Assembly (NCBI GenBank): GCA_029265405.1
Contig: JAJUJI010000009.1
Coordinates: forward strand, 64,001-114,653
DNA: 50,653 bases
Direction: 5' to 3'
Origin: Clostridiales bacterium
GTDB lineage: Bacteria; Bacillota; Clostridia; Oscillospirales; Oscillospiraceae
Shown here: positions 40,942 through 47,580 of the stretch, piece by piece
Layout of the letters: each line of letters begins with the position of its first letter
Numbering within the stretch: position 1 is the first letter of the stretch
The notes under the pieces: model-generated
What the model was told of the DNA's origin: nothing
Database searches by the model: none
The model's input: the letters and a program-made list of their open reading frames with translations, nothing else
Made by a program: the position numbers and the translations under genes

Positions 40942-40982
40942 TAAAACCAAACGGGCCGCCCAGATGTGACTCTGTGCGGCCC
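40942..40982 (-). terminator. Attenuator-type terminator before aroF
   Basis: On the minus strand GGGCCGC (40976-40982) pairs with GCGGCCC (40953-40959), extended inward by CAGA/TCTG past one mismatch, and is followed by GTTTGGTTTTAT. It lies between the leader peptide stop (34 nt upstream) and aroF, so it would stop transcription before the operon unless disrupted. Confidence 0.8.
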
Positions 40983-41015
40983 TTTCCTTACGCCTTTGCC
41001 ATAAGAACGGATTTT

Positions 41016-41105
41016 TTATGCAGCACGAATCACTTTTACTTTAAACTGAGTAAAGTAAAAGTACCAAAAAAACGCATAAGCTTTTTTCAGGGCGTTTTTA
41101 AGCAT
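41016..41105 (-). CDS. Aromatic-rich leader peptide of the aro operon
   Basis: A 29-codon open frame starts with ATG at 41105, preceded by AAGGAAGGA with 11-nt spacing, and ends with TAA at 41016. Its middle reads AYAFFWYFYFTQF: codons 10-18 hold eight aromatic residues (three Tyr, four Phe, one Trp) and one Ala, with a further Phe at codon 21. It begins about 26 nt after the predicted transcription start and ends 34 nt before the terminator. Within the control codons a perfect 12-bp hairpin forms (41051-41062 with 41032-41043). By analogy with pheL/trpL-type leaders of enteric bacteria, ribosome stalling at these codons when charged tRNA is scarce would alter folding and let transcription through. 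The peptide is seen in sequence; its regulatory function is inference. Confidence 0.8.
   Translation of the reverse strand: MLKNALKKAYAFFWYFYFTQFKVKVIRAA
41032..41062 (-). promoter_or_regulatory. Pause/control hairpin within the aro leader peptide
   Basis: TAAAGTAAAAGT (41051-41062, plus-strand reading) pairs perfectly with 41032-41043 around a 7-nt loop. The 5' arm on the RNA covers the TAC TTT TAC TTT codons. A ribosome stalled there would mask this arm. A second weaker hairpin (AAAAACGC/GCGTTTTT, about 41065-41100) precedes it. Confidence 0.65.
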
Positions 41106-41138
41106 GCCTGCAAATATCCTTCCTTGTATGTTGGCGTG

Positions 41139-41167
41139 ATTGTAGCACAGGGCGCATTTCCTGTCAA
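41139..41167 (-). promoter_or_regulatory. Promoter of the aromatic operon
   Basis: Minus-strand TTGACA (41162-41167) and TACAAT (41139-41144), 17-nt spacer, with TGC directly before the -10 box (extended -10). The start would be near 41131, about 230 nt before aroF. Confidence 0.88.
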
Positions 41168-41224
41168 TAGGAAAAAAGCAAATAACCGTCATTTATTTAA
41201 ATTGCTAAATTGTCGGGACGTATT

Positions 41225-42505
41225 CTACAGGAATTTATTCACATTGTAGCGCGCCGCGATATACGCCCAGTTTTGGGCGTAGGGCTTCATGACCGTCCAA
41301 TAGCCGACTCCCGGCAAGCTAAACTCGTCGGCCAGGCTCAGCGCGGCCTGCACGCTGCGCACGTCGTTGAACCAGACCACGTGCCGCTTGCCGGCGGCGT
41401 AGTAATAATAGAACGGCGCCTGCGCCTTCTCGTCAAACTGTATTTCGGCGCCGTACCGCTCGGCCCTCTGCACGGCCGCTTCGTTTCCTATGGCCTCGGC
41501 CCTTGAGGTCTCCCTGTCGTAAGGCAGAGTCCAGTCATAGCCGTAGTTGGGTATGCCCATATAGACCTTTTCGGCCGGTATGGCGCCGACGGCGTAGCGC
41601 ACCACGCTTCTGACCATGTTTATAGGCGCTACGGCCATAGGCGGCCCGTAGGTATAGCCCCATTCGTAGGTCATCAGAAAAACAGAATCGGATATCGCGC
41701 CAATGGAGGGATAGTCGTGGGCCTCGTAAAGCAGCCCGGGCTGGCCCGCGGAGGTTTTCGGAGCAAGCGCCACCTCAAGGAAAAAGCCGTATTTATCCAT
41801 CCGCGCTTTTGCTTTTCTTAGAAAGGCCATATAGCCTCCGGCGTCCTGCGGGTCTATATATTCGAAGTCCGATTCCAGCCCGGCGAAGCCCTTTTTAAGC
41901 ATTACCTGCTCCACCTGGTCCAGCAGCCTATCCTGCATGGCTTCGTCGCTAAAGAGCAGAGACGCTTTTTCGGTGGAAAAGCCGCCCGTTTCGCCTATGG
42001 ATGAGAGCACCATAACCGAAGCGGTTTGATATTCCCTTGCGATTTTAATTATTTCTTCGTCGTCTGCGCCTACAAGCGTTCCGTCTTCGGTAAAGGTGTA
42101 GGAAAAGACCGCCATGTATGTCAGATACGGCAGCGCGCGGCGCAGCGTGCTCCGGTTTATATTGGGATAAGCATAGCCGGTAATGCTTATGCCGCGTATT
42201 TTGCCGCCTTTGAAGCTTATGGTCAGAACCTGCCCCGGATAAACCGTAGGATTCGCTATCAGCTCCGGGTTGTTCTGCATGAGCTCGACTATGGCCACGC
42301 CCTGAGCCTTCGCTATGGAATATAGGCTGTCGCCCGTTTTTACAGTATATGTCCTGTCAGGCAGCGTTATTATCAGGGCCTGGCCAACCACGAGCCCGCC
42401 GCCCGGGCCCAGTCCGTTGTCGGCCATTATCCTGTTAACGGATACGCCGTATCTTTTGGCAATACTATACAAGGTATCTCCCTTTCGCACTATATGAATC
42501 GTCAT
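41225..42505 (-). CDS. LysM/GH18 spore-peptidoglycan hydrolase-like protein
   Basis: About 426 aa. Two LysM repeats (IHIVRKGDTLYSIAKRYGV and YTVKTGDSLYSIAKAQGV) at residues 1-100 bind peptidoglycan. A glycoside hydrolase family 18 barrel follows; the catalytic strand reads GLESDFEYIDP, retaining the DxE acid pair. YMGIPNYGYDWTLPY and GVGYWTVMKPY are typical of the YaaH/SleL group, N-acetylglucosaminidases active on spore cortex. No signal peptide is present, which fits proteins deposited inside the forming spore. The ATG at 42505 has a GGGGGCGG stretch upstream. A 'CATAGAAT' -10-like element upstream could belong to a sporulation sigma factor, but this is weak. Confidence 0.88.
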   Translation of the reverse strand: MTIHIVRKGDTLYSIAKRYGVSVNRIMADNGLGPGGGLVVGQALIITLPDRTYTVKTGDSLYSIAKAQGVAIVELMQNNPELIANPTVYPGQVLTISFKGGKIRGISITGYAYPNINRSTLRRALPYLTYMAVFSYTFTEDGTLVGADDEEIIKIAREYQTASVMVLSSIGETGGFSTEKASLLFSDEAMQDRLLDQVEQVMLKKGFAGLESDFEYIDPQDAGGYMAFLRKAKARMDKYGFFLEVALAPKTSAGQPGLLYEAHDYPSIGAISDSVFLMTYEWGYTYGPPMAVAPINMVRSVVRYAVGAIPAEKVYMGIPNYGYDWTLPYDRETSRAEAIGNEAAVQRAERYGAEIQFDEKAQAPFYYYYAAGKRHVVWFNDVRSVQAALSLADEFSLPGVGYWTVMKPYAQNWAYIAARYNVNKFL

Positions 42506-42587
42506 GTTTCCGCCCCCGTCATTGTCATTTATTTTTGCCCCAGACATTCTATGCGGCGGCTCGGCGCCGGGCCAACAGAAATAGCGC

Positions 42588-42617
42588 TTGCATTGGTGTT
42601 AAATAATGTTATATAAT
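42588..42617 (+). promoter_or_regulatory. Likely promoter of the diguanylate cyclase gene
   Basis: TTGCAT (42588-42593), 18-nt spacer, TATAAT (42612-42617). It excludes an ATG at 42616 as the start and supports a start at 42664 or later. Confidence 0.6.
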
Positions 42618-42663
42618 GTCCAGTAAAAATCTAACGATAATTTTATTGCAAAACAAAATTGTT

Positions 42664-44259
42664 ATGGTGGTAAATTTGAACCTTACAAGGCGCCTTAAAA
42701 ACATGCTCCTGGCTGCGCTTATCCTTGCAGCTTGCTCTGCAGCCGCCGCCGTCAGCCTCCGCCTTTGGCGCTCCGCAGGCTATGCAGAGGATTATGCCGC
42801 CTTTGAAAGCCGCGTTATGAGCCTTGAAAAGGAGATAATATCAGACAAAATCAGCAGCATGATTTCCGACATAGCTTATATTTCCTATACCTTCGGCATC
42901 TATGCCAAGCTCTTTGGAGATGAAAAATACTCAAAGCTCGAAGACAATTGGAAGACTTACCTGGCCGGCAAGGGTTGTTATTACAAGCTCAGGTATATAG
43001 ACTCCGCCGGTAAAGAAAAAATAAAGGTTAACTATTCATCCAAGAGCGGCGCCTACGTTTCGCCTCTCTGGGAGCTGGAAGACAAGTCCGACAGGTATTA
43101 TTTCAACGACGCTATGCAGCTTAAGCCTAACCAGTATTACATATCCAGGTTTGATTTGAATGCGGAAAAAGGCGAATGCGAGCAGCCCTGCAGGCTTACA
43201 GTCAGGGTTTGCTCCGGAGTGTATGATGAATACGGCGCGATCGCCGGCATTATCGTCCTTAGCTGCGACGCGGAGGAGCTGCTGCACGAAATAGGCGAGC
43301 TGGCCAGGGCCAGCGCCGGCGAAACATATCTGGTCAGCGCCAAGGGCAACTGGGTTTTTCGAGCGAGCCGTTCCGGGATACAGTGGGGCCCCAAGCAAAG
43401 CGGCGGAGACGAAAAGCCTGCGGATTTTTCCGCTGAATTCCCCGAGGTCTGGAAAGATGTTTCTAAAGCCCCGGAAAAGCCGGAGGGTAAAATAACGACG
43501 GATAGCGGAATGTTCGTATACATGTCCTCTCCTCCCTACGGCGTTATGAAAATAGGAGACGGAAAAACGCTCGTTTCGCCGGAAGGCCCGATGACGCTGA
43601 TAACATTCATCCCAAACGATTTAAAAAACGGCCTGGTATTCGGCTATAATTTTGCCAATATTCTTGAGTTTGCCTTCGGCGGCAAATCCGTTTTTTTTCT
43701 AATCATAATATCGCTTGCGCTTCTCACGCTTGTGCTTTCATATATTATTTACAGGGAAAAGAAAAAAAACTGGGGCTACCAGTTTGATGCTCTATCCACC
43801 GCCTACACCAGGGGCGCGGGCTATAGAAAGCTGGAGAAGCTGTACAGCAGGCATCGCAGGACAAAAAGGAGCATGTGCGTCTGCTTTATAGATATCAACG
43901 GCCTTAAAAGAGTCAACGATACCCAGGGTCACGAGGCGGGAGACAGGCTGATTGCGCTGGGGACCAGGACGGCCATGCGGTATATGGGCCCCGAGGATTT
44001 TATTGTGCGGCTGGGCGGCGACGAGTTTCTATTAGTTTTTCCCGGCTCAGACGAGCCGAGGGTCGAGGAGATATGGCGGGAAATTTCCGCAGAGTTTGAG
44101 CCGGCGGCCCGAGACGCGACGGGCGACGATTCGGTTTCCGTCAGCCACGGCATCGCCGCCTTTACCTACGGCGACGGAGAAACCGTAGATAAGGTGATTG
44201 AAGCGGCCGACGAGAGAATGTATAAGGAAAAAAGGGCCAAGCATTTGGAGCAGCCTTAA
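42664..44259 (+). CDS. Membrane-bound diguanylate cyclase (GGDEF) with extracellular sensor
   Basis: About 531 aa. An N-terminal membrane helix (MLLAALILAACSAAAAVSL) is followed by a ~290-residue external region with a Cache-like look (YYFNDAMQLKPNQYYISRFD, YDEYGAIAGIIVLSCDA). A second helix (SVFFLIIISLALLTLVLSYII) leads to a GGDEF domain of ~165 residues: CFIDINGLKRVNDTQGHEAGD, then RLGGDEFLLVFPG with the intact active site. The RxxD inhibitory site before GGDEF is replaced by GPED, so product inhibition is probably absent. It makes cyclic di-GMP in response to an outside signal. The start is uncertain: the ATG at 42664 or a TTG a few codons later with GGTGG upstream. Confidence 0.87.
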   Translation: MVVNLNLTRRLKNMLLAALILAACSAAAAVSLRLWRSAGYAEDYAAFESRVMSLEKEIISDKISSMISDIAYISYTFGIYAKLFGDEKYSKLEDNWKTYLAGKGCYYKLRYIDSAGKEKIKVNYSSKSGAYVSPLWELEDKSDRYYFNDAMQLKPNQYYISRFDLNAEKGECEQPCRLTVRVCSGVYDEYGAIAGIIVLSCDAEELLHEIGELARASAGETYLVSAKGNWVFRASRSGIQWGPKQSGGDEKPADFSAEFPEVWKDVSKAPEKPEGKITTDSGMFVYMSSPPYGVMKIGDGKTLVSPEGPMTLITFIPNDLKNGLVFGYNFANILEFAFGGKSVFFLIIISLALLTLVLSYIIYREKKKNWGYQFDALSTAYTRGAGYRKLEKLYSRHRRTKRSMCVCFIDINGLKRVNDTQGHEAGDRLIALGTRTAMRYMGPEDFIVRLGGDEFLLVFPGSDEPRVEEIWREISAEFEPAARDATGDDSVSVSHGIAAFTYGDGETVDKVIEAADERMYKEKRAKHLEQP

Positions 44260-44277
44260 AAGCGCGCCTCCGGTGGA

Positions 44278-45114
44278 GTGATGAGATCGATGCATGAATT
44301 AATAATATTGCCCCGCCATGTCGCGGAAATCATAAAACGGCTCGAGGATGAAGGCAAGGCGGCATATGCCGTCGGCGGCTGCGTGCGGGACCGCCTTTTA
44401 GGCAGGCCGCCCAAGGATTGGGACGTTTGCACCTCCGCGACGCCGCTTGAGGTTTGCCTGATATTCGGAGCGGAAGCGGGCATAGGAACGCCCTTCGGCT
44501 CGGTTTCCGTAAACGGAGTTGAGGTCACCTCTTTCAGGCGCGAAGGGCCTTACGGCGACCATCGAAGGCCTGACGGCGTGGAATTCGTGACCTCGCTGCG
44601 CGATGATTTGAAGCGCCGGGATTTCACCGTGAACGCAATGGCCTATAACCCCGCCTCGGGCCTGACGGACCTCTTCGGCGGCCTTGAGGATTTAAGGGCA
44701 AGGCTGATACGCTGCGTGGGCGAGCCTCGCGGCCGTTTTTCAGAGGACTGCCTCAGGATACTCCGCGCCCTGCGCTTTTCCTCCCAACTAAGCTTTGAAA
44801 TCGAAAGCGGCGCGGCCGAGGCCGCGCTGCTTTTGAAAGAGCTTATTTTGACGCTTCCGCCGGAGGTCTTTTTCAGGGAATTCCAGGGCATACTGGAAGG
44901 CGAAAACGCCGCCGCCGTACTTGCCGGCTATGCGGAAATATTCCGCCTTTTTATCCCCGAGGGGGATTTCGGCGCGGCCGCCGCCTCAAGTCCGGGAGTG
45001 GAGAACCGCCTCAGGGCGCTGCTGGGCGTGAAGGCCGTGGCGGTTCTTAGCCGCCTGCACGCGCCCAGAAGCCTTAAGAAAGCGCTCCGCCTTGATAATC
45101 AACGGCAAATCTGA
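44278..45114 (+). CDS. cca: CCA-adding tRNA nucleotidyltransferase, short form
   Basis: A 278-aa class II nucleotidyltransferase. The head has AYAVGGCVRDRLLGRPPKDWDVCTSA with the catalytic DxD, SFRREGPYGDHRRPDGVEF, LRDDLKRRDFTVNAMAYN, and the neck motif GRFSEDCLRILRALRFSSQL with PPEVFFREFQGIL. The protein stops at ALRLDNQRQI, where family members usually continue with another 100-170 residues that grip the tRNA. No continuation is visible in other frames, and a convergent gene ends 19 nt on. It may be a natural short form or 3'-truncated. Start could be GTG 44278, ATG 44281 or ATG 44290; GGAG spacing favours the last. Confidence 0.88.
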   Translation: MMRSMHELIILPRHVAEIIKRLEDEGKAAYAVGGCVRDRLLGRPPKDWDVCTSATPLEVCLIFGAEAGIGTPFGSVSVNGVEVTSFRREGPYGDHRRPDGVEFVTSLRDDLKRRDFTVNAMAYNPASGLTDLFGGLEDLRARLIRCVGEPRGRFSEDCLRILRALRFSSQLSFEIESGAAEAALLLKELILTLPPEVFFREFQGILEGENAAAVLAGYAEIFRLFIPEGDFGAAAASSPGVENRLRALLGVKAVAVLSRLHAPRSLKKALRLDNQRQI

Positions 45115-45132
45115 TTTCGCACGCTTTAAAAG

Positions 45133-46188
45133 TCAGGGCGATTTATTATTGTTTGCCTCAATCATTTCGTCCGTTATGCGCGTCTTTTCACCCGCAAGCC
45201 AGGGCACCCTCAGTATCTCCACTCCGTTTTCAAGCGGGAGAAGCTGGAACACATTTCCGTCTTCCGTAAGATAAAGCTTTTTAAAAGGATTTGAATTGAT
45301 ATAGTACTCCATAGGCGCGGCCAGCGCCGTTTCTTTTTTCTCTCCGCTGACGTACCTGCCTATCCTCAGCTCGGCATATGACCTGTACTTCATCAGCGCT
45401 TCATATTCGTAGATATAGGCGCTGCCGTCGGCGTCCCTTATAATATAGGCTCCGGCGTACTGCGCGGCGTATTTAAATACGTTATCAACGCCGTTCTTAC
45501 TGATAATAATCTTTTTTTCTTCAGTTAAATTACTTATGGCAACCTTCGGCAAGTACTCTATTGGTATCGGCGCGACTCCTGTCAATAAAATGTCCGCGCC
45601 GTCCCAGGCCCTGCCGAAAACCTCGGTCCCCTGTGAATAGAGTCCGGCGAGACTGATGATGGAATACGAGCCAAGCTTTTCCCAAGACTTGCCGTCCGCC
45701 TCCCCGGCGGCTGCGCTTATTTTATATAGCCAGGAGTCTCCGTGCATCAGGTAGATGGTGTCGCCGGCTACCTCAAAATCAAGGCCCCATGCGTTTGACG
45801 GTATAGGCACCGAGTACATATAGGCCCCGCCGGAGGAATATCTGCTTATACGGTATTTCAGGGTATCCAGTATGTAAACGCTCCCGTCTTCGGCAACGGA
45901 AAAGCTGTTCGGGCCCAGGTTGCCCGCTTTTTGCTTCTGTCCCTGGCCGTTTATTATATAATGGCCGAGACCTGTCTCGTCGTCGCCATAGGGTATGAAC
46001 ATGTATTGCTTGTATGTTATCTCGTTTGATGAGGTGATATATTTAGCGCTTCTGCCAAAGGGTATGACGCATTCCACAGTCAACACGACGATTATAGCGG
46101 CTATCAACGCCGCCATTCTTTTTTTCGCCTTAGCCGTAACCATGCCGACACGCCTCATTCCGCTTATTTTTGCATGCAAAAGCTTCAC
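45133..46188 (-). CDS. Membrane-anchored beta-propeller-like protein of unknown function
   Basis: I do not recognise a family. The ~351-aa protein has one N-terminal membrane helix (MAALIAAIIVVLTVECVIPF) with a positive inside flank. The remainder is rich in short strands with phrases such as NSFSVAEDGSVYILDTLKYRISRYSSGG, DFEVAGDTIYLMHGDSWLYKIS, YIIRDADGSAYIYEYE and KLYLTEDGNVFQLLPLENGVEIL, spaced at ~45-60 residues. That spacing suggests a six- or seven-bladed propeller (NHL/WD-like) outside the cell. Several in-frame ATGs near the N-terminus leave the start open. It converges with cca and is followed upstream by the S4 gene in the same direction (34-nt gap). Confidence 0.7.
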   Translation of the reverse strand: MKLLHAKISGMRRVGMVTAKAKKRMAALIAAIIVVLTVECVIPFGRSAKYITSSNEITYKQYMFIPYGDDETGLGHYIINGQGQKQKAGNLGPNSFSVAEDGSVYILDTLKYRISRYSSGGAYMYSVPIPSNAWGLDFEVAGDTIYLMHGDSWLYKISAAAGEADGKSWEKLGSYSIISLAGLYSQGTEVFGRAWDGADILLTGVAPIPIEYLPKVAISNLTEEKKIIISKNGVDNVFKYAAQYAGAYIIRDADGSAYIYEYEALMKYRSYAELRIGRYVSGEKKETALAAPMEYYINSNPFKKLYLTEDGNVFQLLPLENGVEILRVPWLAGEKTRITDEMIEANNNKSP

Positions 46189-46222
46189 GTAAAAACATCG
46201 CTTTTTTACGCGCCGTACGCGC

Positions 46223-47074
46223 TTAAATAAACCTTTTTATTTCAACTATTATTCGTCCCTTGCGGCTTTGGCCCTTGACCGCGGAAAGCTCAAGCTTGCC
46301 CAGGCCGCGCATCGAAATCTTATCGCCTTCCGTCAGGCTTTTATCCGGCTTCAGGCATTCCGCTCCGTTGAGCGCGACCCTTCCTCCGCTGATAGCTTGA
46401 GAGGCCTTTTCGCGGCTGAGCGAGAAACCGGCGGCGGCTACCGAATCCAGCCTCAGTGAAGCGAGCGTATCCTTAATCAGCCTGAACTCCTGCTCGACGG
46501 GCCGTGCCCGCTCAACGGCTTCAGTCTTAAGCGCAAACCTGCCCGCGCGGTTAAGGCTGCCAAGCAAGTAAGGCAGGACTTCCCTGAGAACGGCAATATC
46601 GCAGGCATCCTCGCCAGGAAGTATGTCGCCGACTGCGTCCCTCTCTATGCCGAGCGCGATAAGCGCGCCCAAAAAGTCCCTGTGTACCGGCTTTTTGCCG
46701 CCGTCAAGGTCTGCTTTAAAATGCGCCCTGATCACAGCGACCGGATCCGCCGAGCCTTCCACGGCTGTCTCCTCATCCATCCAGTCCGGAAGCAGGAGCA
46801 GGCAGGCCCTTTCCGCGCCCTCGTACCCGCCTCGCCTGATATGCCGCTGCCCCAGCTCAGCCAGCAGCCGCTCCGCCATTTCCTGCTCACCCTGTGTCAA
46901 AAACCTGGTGCTTTGCGGCGTGTTTTTGCCCCGGACAGCTTCAAATTTGTCGATCAGCCTTGCCGCCAGAAGCTCCTCCTCCGAGCTGCGCGAGTATTTT
47001 TTTATCAGCCGCTTCCTGTATTCCGAGTTCAGCCAAAAAACCTCCGGCAAAATCATTTTTGTTAATACTATCAT
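46223..47074 (-). CDS. ylmH: YlmH-type RNA-binding protein with C-terminal S4 domain
   Basis: A 283-aa protein. The middle (TRFLTQGEQEMAERLLAELG, AHFKADLDGGKKPVHRDFLGALIALGIERDAVGDI) and the C-terminal S4 domain (LRLDSVAAAGFSLSREKASQAISGGRVALNGAECLKPDKSL, ISMRGLGKLEL) match YlmH, an RNA-binding protein of the Firmicute division cluster that has been linked to rescue of stalled 50S subunits. It is not within an ylm/div cluster here. The start is uncertain between ATGs at 47074 and 47056, neither with a strong ribosome site. Confidence 0.88.
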   Translation of the reverse strand: MIVLTKMILPEVFWLNSEYRKRLIKKYSRSSEEELLAARLIDKFEAVRGKNTPQSTRFLTQGEQEMAERLLAELGQRHIRRGGYEGAERACLLLLPDWMDEETAVEGSADPVAVIRAHFKADLDGGKKPVHRDFLGALIALGIERDAVGDILPGEDACDIAVLREVLPYLLGSLNRAGRFALKTEAVERARPVEQEFRLIKDTLASLRLDSVAAAGFSLSREKASQAISGGRVALNGAECLKPDKSLTEGDKISMRGLGKLELSAVKGQSRKGRIIVEIKRFI

Positions 47075-47111
47075 AAAAATTAAGGCGCTTCCACTTTTTT
47101 TTAAATTTCTA

Positions 47112-47140
47112 TTGACATTGTCAGTGTACAGTTGTAACCT
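47112..47140 (+). promoter_or_regulatory. Promoter of the blaI-blaR-like operon
   Basis: TTGACA (47112-47117), 17-nt spacer and TAACCT (47135-47140). The weak -10 box is fully inside the operator, so a bound repressor would block it. Confidence 0.65.
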
Positions 47141-47165
47141 AAGTTCAGGTTACAACTGTACACTG
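47122..47165 (+). promoter_or_regulatory. BlaI/MecI-type operator, 19-bp perfect inverted repeat
   Basis: CAGTGTACAGTTGTAACCT (47122-47140) and its exact complement (47147-47165) flank AAGTTC. Each arm holds a TACAnnTGTA box, the half-site pattern bound by BlaI/MecI dimers, so two dimers can bind side by side over the -10 region and the 5' leader. This fits autorepression of the following repressor gene. Confidence 0.88.
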
Positions 47166-47184
47166 CTTGTGGAGGGTCATCGCC

Positions 47185-47580
47185 ATGCGTGAAAAGCCGA
47201 AGAAAATAACGGAGTCAGAGCTGGAGGTCATGCGGGTGCTCTGGGCGGCGGATAAGCCGCTGAACATCGCTCAGATAATAGAAAAGCTTCTTAGCTCAAG
47301 AAAATGGAACGGTTCGACGATAAAGACACTGCTGCGACGCCTTTGCGAAAAGGGCGCCGTTGCTCAGGAAAAGCGCGAGGTATACTACTACCGGCCGCTG
47401 GTTACCTCAGAGGAATATGCCAAAAGCAGTACCCAGTCCATCATAGACAAGCTTTATTCGGGCAGCGCAAGGGATATGATAGCTGCGCTTGTAATGAACG
47501 GGCAGCTTAACGGCGAGGATATTAAGGAGCTGCGGGCATTGCTAAGGGAGACGAAATCCGATGAGCAGCTTTTTGAATAG
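47185..47580 (+). CDS. blaI: BlaI/MecI/CopY-family transcriptional repressor
   Basis: A 131-aa winged-helix repressor: ITESELEVMRVLWAADKPLNIAQIIEKL, WNGSTIKTLLRRLCEKGAVAQEKR and EVYYYRPLVTSEEY are typical of the family, followed by a C-terminal dimerisation helix bundle with the region cut by the cognate protease. The ATG at 47185 has GGAGG 9 nt upstream; a TTG at 47167 is also in frame but lies ahead of that site. It overlaps the sensor gene by 20 nt. Presumed to repress its own operon. Confidence 0.93.
   Translation: MREKPKKITESELEVMRVLWAADKPLNIAQIIEKLLSSRKWNGSTIKTLLRRLCEKGAVAQEKREVYYYRPLVTSEEYAKSSTQSIIDKLYSGSARDMIAALVMNGQLNGEDIKELRALLRETKSDEQLFE

Noticed and set aside
40900-41224. T-box or TRAP-type leader before aroF
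   Set aside because: I found no T-box antiterminator motif (GGGTGGNACCGCG type) and no repeated GAG/TAG triplets; the translated leader explains the region better.
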